Positions 1 through 11,974 of a DNA stretch of 64,000 nucleotides are shown here, piece by piece. The notes under the pieces were generated by a model. That model was not told where the DNA came from. It saw only the letters and a program-made list of their open reading frames with translations, and searched no databases. The translations under genes were made by a program, and so were the position numbers. Origin of the DNA: Notospermus geniculatus. Its lineage: Eukaryota > Nemertea > Pilidiophora > Heteronemertea > Lineidae. The stretch lies in the NCBI GenBank assembly GCA_002633025.1, contig NMRB01000156.1, forward strand, positions 129,249 to 193,248, given 5' to 3'. Position 1 is the stretch's first letter, and each line of letters opens with the position of its first letter.

Positions 1-762
1 TCCCCAAAACTATTCTGTAAATTAGATGATATTATTGAATTTAATTTGGCAACTTTTCCTCCAGCAGAGGGACTAAGAATGAATGCATTATCATTGGTAT
101 TCATCCACTCTTAGTGTCGTAAGGCTCCACAAATCTATGGTAATATCACCAATAAATTTTACAGAATAGTTCTGGAGACTCTATCTGCTTCAGGTACTTT
201 TCTGTAAAATCTCCTGTATTTTTTAACATTGTGGCTTTTCTATGTTCTCATCTCGGATCGTAAAATATCATAGAATGCACTCACTCATTCGGTATTTACA
301 TTAGACATATACGTGTACATGTACATGTACTAGAGAAAATGCACTGTTCTATATTTCACTGTATTCATAGAAATTCCATCATTATTTTCACTTTTGTAAC
401 AAAGGTACATTAGCTTACCCATTACAATGTCTTCCTACATGTAGCATTAGGTAGCACCCCTCATTTCATCACCAATTTGTTTCCAGCTTTCTGTTGTACG
501 CACAGTTGATAGGTATGCGAAATATCCTTAATGAAAAATAGCCCGCAAAGTGCACCGTATGCTGCTGCTGCATTGGCGTCCCTCAACCGGAAGTGGAGTT
601 ACGACCACGAACATTTCATCCGAAAGAAACGACCCGCATCATGGGACGCTATAGTGTCAATTTTGACGAATTTCTTGTTCGACTTATGAAAAAAAATACA
701 ATACATTCTACAATGTACTTCTATCAACGTGGTGATCACCGATCATTTTCAACATCTGGTAA
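1..762. other. No gene recognised; upstream or intronic DNA
   Basis: AT-rich sequence with a short TACATGTACATG stretch near 312-330. No splice-bounded open frame or recognisable repeat pair was seen. It may be intron 1 or 5' flank of the myosin light chain gene. Confidence 0.4.
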
Positions 763-1137
763 TAGTGAGGTTTCGCAAATCTGACGAAATACGAAGTACG
801 AAATACGAAATATGACTTCATTTCCATGACGTAATGTATTTCAGGAGATGGTTGGTACCACAATTTCGCCTGCAAGAGCGTATTTTAGCGTATGACGTTA
901 GACCGATAGAGTTACTGGTTACGGTGTATAACTTTGAAATTTATCTTTCGTTTCCACTTCGTATCTACGAAGTGGAAATTTTGAAATTCAAGATGCAACA
1001 TAACTCTCTCGGTCATACATGATATGCTAAAAGACGCACTGGTAGCAACCATCTCCTGAAATACATTACGTCATGGAAATGAAGTCCAATTTCCTATTTT
1101 ACGCTTCGAGTTTCGTCAGATTTGCGAAATCTCACTA
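763..1137. mobile_element. MITE family A copy 1 (TCGCAAATCTGACGAAA termini)
   Basis: Long inverted repeat. The left arm (TTTCGCAAATCTGACGAAA then GACGTAATGTATTTCAGGA) and the right arm are reverse complements across about 85 bases, with about 200 bases between. TA dinucleotides bound both ends. A second copy lies at 50584-50972. The ends just before the first myosin exon recognised here, so it sits in the upstream intron or flank. Confidence 0.75.
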
Positions 1138-1239
1138 ACATTTCAGGCAGCCAGCGATCGCATACCTGTCAATGCCTGTTGTACAGTAGACTAGATCCCC
1201 CTTGGCACATCCCTTACTATGACAGCTCTCTCTCTTCAG

Positions 1240-4200
1240 GCAAGTAAGAAGGCCAAGGAAGGCGGCAAAGAGGGAAAGCGTGCCCAGCGCGCCACCTCCA
1301 ACGTCTTTGCTATGTTCAACCAGAACCAGATCCAGGAGTTTAAAGAGGTTTGAAGATAAAAATGTTCTGCATCGTGTGTGCATGCCGGGGGGGGGGGGGG
1401 CTTCGGGAAACTGGATGATTATTTGGATTTTTGGGTTGGAGACCAACAGCAAGAACAAGAGGCCCACTGGAGGGCCACAAGGCCCCTTGTGGCCCTCCAG
1501 TGGGCCTCTTGTTCTTGCTGTCTGGCATGGCAGACTTCTACGGGTTCCAAACAGGAAAGGTTCCATTTTCTGGATAGCTCGTGATGGGATATTTGTTGAA
1601 AGAACGAAAAATTGTCACGGTTAATTCCGATTCACTGAAGGCCTTTGCATAGGCAACGTGTTTGAAATACAGGTTCGGCATTAGGCTATCTCATCCCCAG
1701 AATGTCTATCATGTTAGGCATTTTACCTAATCAGTCACGCTGGTGATTCAAACACAAAATTATTTTATTCGTACGCGAAGTCGTTGACGCATAACTAATG
1801 GTGCTTGTCGTATTCGCAGTTCATCTGGTAAATGGAAGGGGTGACGGGTGATTATATAATAAGCTGTCACCCCTTCTATTTGCCTAAACAACTGCAAAAA
1901 AATTTTTTTCCCATTTTGAGAAATATCGCCCGAAAAATCAGACGAAATGTCATGTCATTTCAAGAAAGTTTCTCAAAATGGGAAAAAATTTTCGTCCATT
2001 TTGAGAAATTGAAAAAAATTCACGCAAAATTCCAAAATTTCCCACTTCTTATTTTCCACTTTTATTTCTTACTCCCTTCAACACGATTAGTTATGCATGG
2101 GTAAAAATTGCCTACGAAAAAAAGATTTTTACGTTTGAATCACCAGCGTGCTAATGTTCCTTAGGCAGATCGCCTATTGTATGAGTTTGGACAAAATGCC
2201 TAGCCTACATGTAATAGGCATTGCCTAAGGAATATTAGGCAAAATGCCTAACATGACATTCTGGGGATGAGAAAAAGCCTAACCTACTAGTATTTGTATT
2301 TGTATTTGATATTTCCATCAGGGCCGAAGCCATAGCATTATTGGCCCTGGTAAGTACGGAGGAGGCCATCACAAGCTACTCATGTTCCTCACTTGGATGG
2401 GGTCCTTTACTTGCCCTTGCAAAGAAACAAGGTAAAAGGCGCCACGGCTTGCTGTCCCATGCGACGGACGTTGATTCCTGTCACACCTGGACCAGCCGCT
2501 TGCTGAGCGGACGTGATAACCACTCGGCTATCAGGGCTTCACAACCTACTAGGCAGCTTGCCTATGCAAAGGCTTTCAGTCATGTCAGTGTTGAGAAATG
2601 GATAAAGCAATACCTTTGAGGTTTCAAAGTTAGGCTGTGATTACATTTCATTCTCCGTCCACCTTCATAACCAGAGGTAATTTGCTTTCCAGGCTTTTAC
2701 GATGATGGACGAAAACAGAGACGGCTTCATCGACAGCAATGACCTCAGAGCGATGTACAACTCACTGGGTAAGCACGTAATCTACAGCTCATTCTTCATA
2801 CAATGTCCAAGGGGGCAATGTCCTACTCTTCATTCCACATCCGATTGGCGCGAGGTTTATGGCCGAAGTCTCCGCAACCGCTGGGTCAAATTTGACACAC
2901 TATACATCGATCGATTTGTCTTTTTGGCCGCTACAGGCATCATCGCTGTCACTTTCCGTAAAAACGTGACATAAAAAAGTTCTTTCACCAATCACAGTTC
3001 TTGTTTACGGCCTAAATGGCGGCCATTTTGAAATGACGCAATGCATCGCCCATCTGTAAACTGCACTGAACATCGTGGTGAAATGCATGGGTTCTGAGAA
3101 AGGGATCCGTTATGTCGGCCTTACACAAAAAACGAAGATAGCAGAAAGACACCGACGAGAAAGACAAGTCAAGTGACGTTTGTTTTGTCAAATTTTACCC
3201 AGCCGTTGCGGAGATATCGGCCGAAAACCTCGCGCCAATCGGATGTGGAATGAAGTGGGGGGGGGGGCAGATGCCCTACAGCCCGCCCTACAGAGTGAGA
3301 TGTCTAGGGGCAAATATCCCTGGATATCCCTGGGGGACAGATATCCTATAGGGGGAGATGCCCGGGGGTTGTCCTGATGCCTCTTGCTACACCTACGTGT
3401 TAGTGTAGTTGTGGTACGTCGTGTTCGTGGCCTCGCTGTTCCAAGGAATATCAATCCAAGGGTCACAGCAAGGCTATGAAGAGTTTGGATCTGGACCAAC
3501 CTCCTGCGCATGTTAAGCTTACTTCCGTTCGTCGCTTGACTATTTCCGGTCGTCAATAATATTCCATTGGCTCTGCTCAGCCTCGTTCCCAGTCATCGCG
3601 CACCTGCGCATCTCACATGGTGGAATTCTTCGTCTGCTGCTGATAGCGAAGAGGACCTATCCAAATATCGCGAGATCTCGCAGCGGAGGGCGACGGGAAC
3701 CAGGCTGGGCTCTGCTGTGGAGATAGGGTTTGGACATTACATGTATTCGATGACATCTTCCTAGCTATAAACTGTACCTGGTATATAATTTGCAGAAATT
3801 GACAGTGCTTGACTTGCATTTGAGTTCTCATATTTCAAACCACTTGTGATTGCAGGCAGAGATCCCAAGGACAGTGAACTCGAAGGCATGCTGAAGGAGG
3901 CCCCAGACCCGTCAAAATTCAACTTCACTGCTTTCCTCACACTTTTCGGTGAACAGTTACACGGTAAGTGACGGAAACCTGTTACGTTCTGCAACATTTC
4001 AAAATATTGATTTTTACCTGGACAGGAAACCAATGATTTTACCATGATTGGTGTGACTTCTAAGCACCGAGGAATCTAAATCCGGTTGTGTTGAGGGATT
4101 AGGACATACACTGTTAGAAAAAACAGAAGAATTTAACAGAATTTTCTGGCAGCAGAGTTTCAAGCACTTTGTAGCCGTGGTTACACTACATAAAATCTCC

Positions 4201-7200
4201 GGGTTTTTTGCGGTCACACCTATGAATTGCCGGGCTTCAAGAAACCCGTGTCTGAAAAACACGGGTTTTTGAGACACGGCAATCTCGCCATGCTTTTCGA
4301 GATCCCCGTGTTTTCGTTAGTTCTTCGCACGGCGACAGATGGCGCAGCCATTAAGCGACGTCGTTTTCGCGCCTCCGACAATGTGTGCCAATTCAAAAAT
4401 GACCGAAGAGTCAATGTTTGCAGCGCAACTGTCGCCGAGCTACTTAACTACAATGCAGTAGTGTGACCTCTCGCCGGGATTTTCGTACACACGGGTTTGA
4501 CACGGGTCTGGAAAAACACGGGTATTTCTATGTAGTGTAAGCATGGCTTCTGTGAAATTACAGGAGCCACTATTTTAGTTAAAGGCATTGCACCTGAACC
4601 AATGACCTGCGTTTTATGTTACACCTAGGAGGGACCTTCCAAACAAAGGGTCATGGGCAATGACGTAATATTCCTTTGACCCTGAATCATTTCTGTCAAT
4701 TTACAGAAAGTACTTCAAAGTCTGGTGCACAGACTATTCTGTGGAATCCTCTGTTTTTTTCTAACAGTGGCTATTCACCGTTTCGATGGCCCCGCCATCT
4801 TGGATTTCTTGCAAACTGCACATGTGCAGTTACATCTGGTTGCCATCTGCATTCCGTGGACTCCCATTTCTTTCACACCTGCCTTCAGGGCGGTTTACAC
4901 TTGGTCGCACCAAGTTGCAAGTTGCTGCAACCTGCAACTTGTTGCAGTCCACCTGTGACGTTTACACATTGCAACATCCAGTGTGATAAAGTTGCAAAAG
5001 TTCGCAACAAGTTGCAGGAATTTGGGCGGGAATCCGTTGTTCGGCAGCCATTTTGCCTTGTGTAGACGTCGCATGATTTTTTGCTGTATTCTCATTTGCC
5101 AGCGACGTGCAACTTGTTGCAACTTCACCAGAAAATAAGATCTGGATCCTAAATTTGCAACAAGTTGCATTAGGTAGTTGCATGCCCGTTTTTACACATG
5201 CAACTTTGATGAAATTTTTGCTTTCCTCAGGTTTATGCAACATGTTTCATGAAGTTGCATATGAAAAGTTGCATGTGTAAACCACCCTTTACTTGAGGGT
5301 TGCTTTTATATCTTTCCACGCCTCCAGGATACTCAGCGAGCAGATTTGGCCCGTGGTTGGAGCTCGAGCAACGAGCACTGTCCCAAATCCAAGCATCTCC
5401 AATCTGTCTTGGTCTCTTATCTTCATCATTAAGTGGTATTTACCACTTTCTTCCGCAGGTACCGACCCCGAGAACACACTTATGACAGCTTTCAAAATGT
5501 TTGACGAAGATGGCAAAGACTACATTGAGGAGGAATAGTAAGTAATGTGGCTTTATACCTTTTCTGATCTGGCATGACGAGAATTCGCCAAGAGATTCAA
5601 TGAGGAATCGACTTTAAAGCATGGCGCACACGAGCGATTTTTTGAGCGATTTTCTAGGCGACTAGCCTTGCGACTACAGGAGCGACTGAACATATTTTTA
5701 GTTTTTTAGTTTTTTTTACTCGTTTGCGACAAATGCTTCACTGGGAGATCAGTGATGTCGCGGATGACATCACTGATCGACCTCAAAGGTAATTATCGCA
5801 TGCGACCTACATGTAGTAGTCGCATCGGTAGTCGCCCCCCATTTTAGTCGCTCGTGTGCGCCATGCTTTAATGGACTCTCAAGCTCCATTGATTTTCAAG
5901 CTGATTTTGCTTTGCGACTTGCTTTGCAACTGGGTAGCGTTGCAGCTGGGCCCTCGATCGCCGTCGACTCGCTAGACGTGATTTCCACCAATGGCGACGA
6001 TGTGGTCAATTTCAGTCGGCAGTCTGTCGGCGACCGGTATCAGTTCCTTGCGATCGTACATGTATTCAATCGCAGGTAGCAGGTTGCAAAGCAAGTTGCA
6101 ACGCAGAAAATCAGCAGTGGATTCCTGCCGGCCTCAGTAATTGCGATCATGTTGATTTTCACATATACGTTCTGACCTCTGCTGTATCTGGATAGCTGGC
6201 CCTTGCAGTGTATTACTTTGGTCAAAAAGTGCGTCATCATTTTTTACCACTTATACATCAAATTTGTTTAATTCCGCTAGATTAGTACAGAATCGAAATT
6301 TGTATTTCAGCGTAAAAGATTTGCTAATGAATATGGGTGATAACTTTACTGAGTCGGAAGTAAGTATGGTCACGTGGCCGCTGCAAGATGGAATGTTACC
6401 ACCCTGTTGCCGTGGTGTCGAGCTTCCGGAGAAATGAACAAGCCGAGATGACTGGGGTTTTTTACAAAAAGAAAAATAACAAACAACTTGTCATATCACA
6501 AACTACTGAGATACAAAGTAGACCCTACTTCGAACGTGGAAATAAACATCAACAAGCCTTTCGGCGACATGGTTCACTAGAGGTTGATGAACGGCTGTGG
6601 GAAAGTCAGTGTGTGTTCAATGAGTGTGGTGAATAGTCAGATTTACATATCAAGGGAATGAAATATCTTCTTCAGAAATTAGAGCGGAAACGGCCAAAAA
6701 TAGCCTCTTCCAAGCTCTCAAATTGCTAATATCGAAAAAAATAGGCCACAATATTTGCCAAATACCACGCAGACACGGGTTTATTATACAAAAATCATAC
6801 CCTACAAATTTCAGCTCAAAAGGTTATACCACAGCTGAGAAAATCCGCGAACATTAACCGTGACAGAAAATCAAGGATGAAAATAATGGTCACTCTAGTG
6901 AACCAATACCTCTCTCTTGTTCGTTTCTCCTGGCATCTCAAAGCTACTGGCACGAACACCTACCGGCTGATCGCTCACCCACAGCAACTGGCTGCATGGA
7001 CCATGAAACGGCATTTGCTCCTGTGTTAACCTGAATTTCATTTCAGTCTCGGCCTAGCTGAGGTGGCAAATCTTATTGACTGTCTACCCCTTTCCTTTGT
7101 GATCCACGTTCCTCCAAGAAGATGTCACAATCCCACACCCTTTCCATATACCACTATGACCACCCGTCGTATTGGTAGATTTGTCCGACTGGCCAACGCC

Positions 7201-10200
7201 TTCGAAGTTAGGCCGATACGTTAAAGGGAATTACATGTAGATGTGACAATCAAAAATGACACTAAGAATAATTTTGCGGCCCACGAAATTCACAATTTCA
7301 AAATTACAGATTTCTATATTTTAGTGAATTAGATAGCCAACATAGAGCACAAAAAACGACACACAAAATGATAGTTAACATAAAGTTGTCTCCGAATTTC
7401 GCAAATTTTCGACCCCAACCGGGGTCTTCCTCAGGCACTTTCTAACGTTAGTAGAGATCCTAATTATTATCTTTTAGTGAATTAGGTCATTTAGAAAGGC
7501 CTAAATCTGCAGTTGACCACGTGCCAAATGGTATCCAAAGAGAATCAAGCCATGGCAGTCGTGCAATAATGTTTTTTTATGGAATATACAGTGGAACCTC
7601 TCTATTAAGGACACCTTCGGGACTGACACATGCTGTCCTTGATTGAGAGGTGTCCTGATTATAGAGGTTGAAATGAATAGAAATGACCAGTTTGGGACTA
7701 AACATTGGTGTTCTGATTAGAGAGGTGTCCTCCTGGCAGAGGTGTCCGTTAAGGGAGGTTCCACTGTATATGCCATATAATGAGCACTAATGTATCCAAG
7801 ATGGCGGCAATCAATCATGTTTTGACGCTTTGGCTGGTAAGACCTACATGTATTCGCTTTAACTGCAGTTTGCAGGAAAGGTTGGGTGTATCATCAATCA
7901 TCAACCCGGCACTGTACATCACAGAAAATTGGCAACGCGAACGCCAAACCCATTGTCCGATGCCACGAAGACAGCACCGAACAAAAGGATAGACCTTCGC
8001 GTTGGCGTTTCGGGGCTTTGCGAAAACTCTATAATTGGTAGAAGAACACACCAGTTTTGGCCTGCAGACTGTGGAATTCACTGCCCTTTGATATGCGCTG
8101 CATCACTGGGGACAAAACACACCGTTTTAAAAAGCTTTTGAAAACGTATCTATTTCGCTCTTATTTCACATAGTGTCCAGTTCTTTTATGTCTTACTTAT
8201 TCTCTTATCTTCTATGTTTCTTAATTTATTATGTTTTTTAATTTATCTTTATTCTCTTGATTTCTTATGCTTCTTTTAATATGTACAGTGCTTAGAAAAT
8301 GTTTTACATTGTTTTAGCACTAAAATATAATAAATTATTATTATTATTATTAGCAAAAACATTGTGTAGGGCCTACGTACGTCATTGATTAACTTCAAAA
8401 TGTAAGAAGACATCCGTCTTTCTCGATGCAGCTTGAGATGATATTTACTTCTTTTTCCCCACAGGAGTGCGAGGTTTCTTCTCTGAGATTTCTGTGTATA
8501 CCAGTTCACGTAACTGGCAGTATTCAAGTGAAGTCTAGAAACTTCAAACTGCACAGGCGTGCAGGTACACACTTCTCATTGAGGTCACCTCCGACTCTTG
8601 GCGTGCCTGTCCCCACCCCATCGCTAGCACCCCCGGCAGATGAACCTGAACACCTCCAAGCTTTACCCTTGTCAGATAATACCCTTTTAACTCCCGCACG
8701 CCCTTCTCTTCGCACGCCATTGGTCGCCAGACCGGCACCTTTCTATACGTGTGTTCGGACCTCTTATTTCCTGTCACGTCTTGCTTCAGTTTACAGGACC
8801 TACTTCTACATACGGGTGACTGTTTCACAGAACACGAGGTAAGTTATTTCCTTGTTGGGTTCCACAGGAAAACACGACAGCCACAACGGTAACGGACTCT
8901 TTTCTGCATCGTAAATCCCTGAATGGTCAGATGTGGTCTCCATCCGGGCGCTTCTGCGTGATGTAGCGTGTTCGATTACTTACACCGGCCAGGCACTAGC
9001 GCTTTCTCAGACATGCGCATTGGAGGCCAATAAAAGAACGCTGCTACAATAGACAGGAGTAAAGTGTCATGGCGGATGCGCTCTGATTGGCTGAGTGCAT
9101 CCGCCATGACACTTTACTCGTGTCTAGCACGACAGTGTTGATTTCTTACATTTGTTTTGCACGCCGATGTACCCTATGCGAGGGCTGTGAGTTCATCTAG
9201 TTCGGAAGTGACATCATGCTCTGCATGCTGGGATACTTCCCAAAGTAACCAGCTCAGGGGGGAGGGTTAGTAGCGCCTGGCGCGACAGGCCCGACTTGGA
9301 GAACTTCCGGTAAATAAAACGCTGTCGTGCCAGGCCAGTGTACGCGCGAGTAAGAAATCGAAAACGCTAATGGTTCCCACGGATTACCACAGTACCACAG
9401 GGTCCTACCACAAACTGTGAAGTGCCGTAGCAACGTGGCGTGCCGTGCTTTTCTTGCCTTTCCTGCCGATGTGATCGGGTGATAAGGTTGACAACAGGCT
9501 AGTGAAACATGCAAACGTCCCTTATTCATGAGTTTTGTGGAGCCTCTCATCGGCACCTTACTTCAAAGACCATTTCGTCCCCATTGATGGGTTAAATCTG
9601 TGATTCCTGGTGCTCTGATGATCAGACCCCGTATTTACGCCTGTGACTGGGTGCATTGCTGGCAAGGTGTGAAAACCTTGGAAGTCATGAGGCTTAGCAG
9701 CGGGCTCACACACTGAAAGCCTTTGCATAGGCAAACTGCCTAAAAAAGGTCAGGCATTGGCTGATATTCATAAAAGATAGCAAATGTGACCTTCCACAGC
9801 AAAACCAGTCGCATGTCGCTCAGAAAGTGGGCCTAAACGAACTAAGATGACACCAGGAGAGAATGGATAAAATAGATCGTATCAGCTTTCATAGGCAGAC
9901 GATATTGAAACTGACAAACATTTGGTCTCAACCTGCCAAGCTAAGAGCGACATGTGCCTGGTTTTGCTCTGGAAGGTCACAAATGCTTTTACTTCAAGTT
10001 TTGCAGTAGGCCTCTGTACATTCACATTGGACATTGCTGTGCAAATCTTAAGTAAAAGCCAAGCATTTCACATTGACGTCGAATTCACTTGTCCGTTTGA
10101 ATCCCCCCCAAAAACGTCTCCGTTTAAAATCTGAACCCATGACACCCGATCACAGTTCTAGCAGGAATAGTATAAATGAATGCACAGTAGGTTTTTCGCA

Positions 10201-11974
10201 ATAGTCTAGATGGTATGAGCCTTCGTCTCACCCTACTGGAACCAAAATGTCCGTACATTTCTTGAGGAAATGTACTTCGGTGTATGAGAGAATTCATCCA
10301 ACACGGGTTGAAATGAAGGTAAGCTACATGTATGTTCCTGTTTTTACAACACCTAGAGTACCACCTGAAGCCAGGCACTGAACATACCGTAACTGTAGAG
10401 TTTGCCTTGAGATTTCGTGTCATGTAAAGATTGGGCAAAATACCCAATCGGCCTGCCTAAGAATATTGGACAAAATGTCTAACATTATAGACATTCTGGG
10501 ATGAGATAATAGGGAGGTTTCGAAATCAAACGATAAACGTAACTTTACGACAACGTTATTTTTCGTACTACACGTTAACCAGATTTATATTGCATTTTCG
10601 GTACAAAAATAACGTTGTCGCTAACGTTTACGTTTATCGTTTGATTTCGAAACCTCCCTAAAGCCTAGCCTCAGCTATGTTCGGCAGCTTGCCTATGCGA
10701 AGGCTCAGTGCTGAATCTCTTTATAAGTATAAGCAAAAATAGATAAGCGAGCTTATCTATTTTTGATATAAGTAAAGTCGTCTTCGAATTTCGCAAATTT
10801 TCGACCCCAACCGCGCAATCTTCTTATAAGGGTAAGTGGACGACGCCCGAAATGAAATGGACGGGACGGGTAGCTTGTTCTTTCTTTGGCTTGGTTTATA
10901 CTGCAATCAGAAGTAGGTCGACTGTAGTAGTAGTGGTAGTAGTACGGTAAATGCTGTCCTCACGCTTTCATTTGGCCGTGCGATTGCAGAATCGGTTGGA
11001 GTATAAGCAAAATCTAGTCTAAACGGATAATTTCCTACAAGGCGTTTCGTCGATGCCAAATCGCAAGATGGTTTCGTGGTAAGCTCTAATAGGGAGTTTT
11101 CGCAAAGCCCCCGAAACGCCAATGCGAACGCCAAACCCATTGTTCGATGCCACCGGAAGAGCACCGAACAAAAGGACAGACGTTCGCGTTGGCGTTTCGG
11201 GGGTTTTGCGAAAACTCTATACATATTTTCACCTCCTCGCTCCCCGCACCTGCTAACCTGCGCTTGTTCTGCTCTCAAATGCTTACAATGCTTGTACCCG
11301 TAGACCCTGTAGGATTTTTTTCCCCAGAATACCATATGCATGGAAGCGTACGTAGTGCTCGAAGAACTCCACGTTCTGTTGCTCAAAGGTGCGGCTGGCA
11401 GATGACTAATCTTCCAAGGTCGTCTCGATCACTGAATCGACCTTGACCTTGTATGAGGTCGAGGTCAGTGGCTTCTTATTCTCTCAACTTCTTCTGAAGT
11501 AGACGCAAAAAAAGCTGTGGGAAGTCGTAAATTATTCCACTGATGGCAGCTGGAATTCTCGCTTTACACTGAATCTGAGATGGCGTTTTGATATCGCCCA
11601 CTGTTACATTTTAAACCGTACATAGATCCCTTTCTCTGTACCCAAACTCGTTGATGGCAGTATCATGTTGCACGTACATGTTCATATGGATAAAGACTAG
11701 TAAATGCTTTTACTTGGATTTTGCAATAAATGCACTATGCTATGCTGTACAGTCTGAAGTAAAAATACTTGCTAACTTTTTATTCATATCAGCCAATGAA
11801 ATGGCTGTACTGATTACTCCAAGACGTCGTTGAAATCATGATTATTTATTCTCGGCGTCGATTTCGTTTCAGTTAAAACAGACATGGAAGGAGGCCCCAG
11901 TCCACGACGGCAAGTTCGATTACAAACAGATGGTGAAAATCATGAAACGTGGTGCTGATGAGGATCTCCAATAA
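1240..11974 (+). CDS. Myosin regulatory light chain (EF-hand), six exons, start exon not found
   Basis: Regulatory light chain of myosin II, which binds the heavy-chain neck and is switched by phosphorylation. Exons: 1240-1347, 2693-2768, 3856-3963, 5459-5537, 6311-6359 and 11873-11974 (TAA at 11972). All are bounded by AG/GT and the phases join perfectly, giving 173 residues here; family members are about 170-175. The first exon contains KRAQRATSNVFAMF, the family's phosphorylation segment (Thr-Ser in RATS). A canonical first EF-hand loop starts at DENRDGFID (residues 42-53). The second exon-pair motif FTAFLTLFGEQLHGTDPE and the third hand (FDEDGKDYIEEEY, degenerate, probably not calcium-binding) follow. 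The C-terminus is KRGADEDLQ. The initiating exon must join in phase 0 before 1240; no convincing candidate was seen in 1-1239. Introns contain MITEs and a LINE remnant. Family identity is very secure; muscle versus non-muscle type is not decided. Confidence 0.93.
1447..1520. repeat. Perfect 35-bp-arm palindrome with a 4-base centre
   Basis: Left arm begins CAGCAAGAACAAGAGGCCC and the right arm is its exact reverse complement, separated by GCCC. It lies in intron 1 of the recognised myosin exons. It is strongly hairpin-forming on either strand. Confidence 0.85.
1736..2150. mobile_element. Nested MITE with CACGCTGGTGATTCAAAC termini
   Basis: The 18-base ends CACGCTGGTGATTCAAAC (1736-1753) and exact complement (2133-2150) enclose about 380 bases. 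The inside holds a further palindrome around GGAAGGGGTGACGGGTGA (1832-1885). It is inserted within element family B. Confidence 0.7.
2291..2542 (-). mobile_element. tRNA-derived SINE type 1, minus strand, with a 10-bp target duplication
   Basis: Read on the minus strand it begins with a tRNA-like head (TGATAGCCGAGTGGTTATCA, A-box) and ends in a TACAAATACAAATA tail at 2291. The direct repeat AACCTACTAG flanks it at 2281-2290 and 2543-2552. The homologous body occurs on the plus strand at 58334-58622. Confidence 0.8.
4172..4549. mobile_element. MITE with GTTACACTACATA termini
   Basis: Ends AGCCGTGGTTACACTACATA and CTATGTAGTGTAAGCATGGC are inverted. The interior has repeated AACACGGGTTT and CGGGTTTTT words in both orientations, including a small hairpin at about 4243-4272. 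Located in myosin intron 3. Confidence 0.65.
4887..5290. mobile_element. MITE family C copy 1 (GCAACAAGTTGCA-rich)
   Basis: Ends AGGGCGGTTTACACTTGG and its near complement (TGTAAACCACCCT). The interior is a mosaic of AACTTGTTGCAA and GCAACAAGTTGCA palindromes. A shorter relative is at 24188-24428. Located in myosin intron 3. Confidence 0.75.
5618..5867. mobile_element. TTAA-flanked MITE family D copy 1
   Basis: Starts AGCATGGCGCACACGAGCGA after TTAA (5614-5617) and ends in the exact complement before TTAA (5868-5871). The interior carries GATCAGTGATGTCGCGGATG palindromes. Copies at 27680-27925 and 30128-30354. Located in myosin intron 4. Confidence 0.85.
6360..7588. other. Myosin intron 5, first part; no gene
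   Basis: No splice-bounded coding segment was seen. At about 7387-7450 there is a dispersed motif (TTTTCGACCCCAACCGGGG, CCTCAGGCACTTTCT) that recurs in opposite orientation near 63745-63790 and partly at 10790-10822. Confidence 0.4.
7589..7766. mobile_element. Tigger/pogo-like MITE copy 1
   Basis: Ends CAGTGGAACCTCTCTATTA and its complement, bounded by TA on both sides. TA target and CAG termini are the known pattern for pogo/Tigger-type Tc1/mariner elements; that classification is inference. Relatives: 44737-44895, and fragments near 46657, 52250 and 53600. Confidence 0.75.
7936..8034. mobile_element. Fragment of MITE family E
   Basis: Carries GCGAACGCCAAACCCATTG and CGTTGGCGTTTCGGGG segments nearly identical to those in the intact copy at 11090-11221, but lacks the outer left end. 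A LINE 3' end adjoins it at about 8039. Confidence 0.65.
8039..8352 (+). mobile_element. 3' end of an L2/CR1-like LINE (5' truncated)
   Basis: From 8042 the plus strand reads an RT C-terminal tail ending RLWNSLPFDMRCITGDKTHR, then FKKLLKTYLFRSYFT and a TAG stop near 8172. RLWNSLP followed by FKK-LKTYLF is typical of the C-terminus of CR1/L2-clade non-LTR reverse transcriptases. The 3' UTR ends in an ATT microsatellite (TTATTATTATT), also typical of that clade. No reverse transcriptase core is present, so it is dead on arrival. Confidence 0.75.
9051..9125. repeat. Imperfect hairpin, arms about 29 bp
   Basis: AGACAGGAGTAAAGTGTCAT continues to GGCGGATGC and its complement follows after a short loop (GCTCTGATTGGCTGAGT region). 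Only a few mismatches near the outer end. Confidence 0.7.
9785..9981. mobile_element. MITE family F copy 1
   Basis: Ends TGTGACCTTCCACAGCAAAA and TTTTGCTCTGGAAGGTCACA. The interior has GCATGTCGCTC / GAGCGACATG inverted segments and GACACCAGGAGAGAATGGA. Related copies lie at 26115-26305 and 33928-34465. Confidence 0.72.
10510..10660. mobile_element. MITE family G copy 1
   Basis: Ends TAGGGAGGTTTCGAAATC and complement. The arms contain ATCAAACGATAAACGT and ACGACAACGTTATTTTT in inverted copies. Inserted in element family B. A related copy, itself interrupted, is at 14154-14527. Confidence 0.78.
11090..11221. mobile_element. MITE family E intact copy (132 bp palindrome)
   Basis: Ends TAGGGAGTTTTCGCAAAGCC and complement. 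Almost the whole element is one inverted repeat (GAAACGCCAATGCGAACGCC / GTTCGCGTTGGCGTTTCG). TA bounds both ends. Located in myosin intron 5. Confidence 0.78.

Larger units (their letters stand above)
1634..2580. mobile_element. Element family B copy 1, with two nested insertions
   Basis: Inverted ends ACTGAAGGCCTTTGCATAGG and its complement near 2557-2580, with subterminal inverted segments (CATCCCCAGAATGTC and GACATTCTGGGGATG). It contains a second element at 1736-2150 and a SINE at 2291-2542. A related copy is at 9712-10710. Confidence 0.7.
9712..10710. mobile_element. Element family B copy 2, with nested MITEs
   Basis: Left end ACTGAAAGCCTTTGCATAGG and right end CTTGCCTATGCGAAGGCTCAG match the copy at 1634-2580; the subterminal GACATTCTGGGATGAG is also shared. 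Nested inside are a 197-bp MITE (9785-9981) and a 151-bp MITE (10510-10660). Confidence 0.7.

Noticed and set aside
3257-3267. Poly-G tract as a regulatory G-quadruplex
   Set aside because: Single homopolymer run; no set of four G-runs of regular spacing was evident.
4676-5243. Several frames on both strands near 4.7-5.2 kb
   Set aside because: Products of the GCAACAAGTTGCA-rich MITE between myosin exons.
10907-11386. 159-codon minus-strand frame
   Set aside because: Crosses the family E palindrome; composition follows the repeat and not a protein family.
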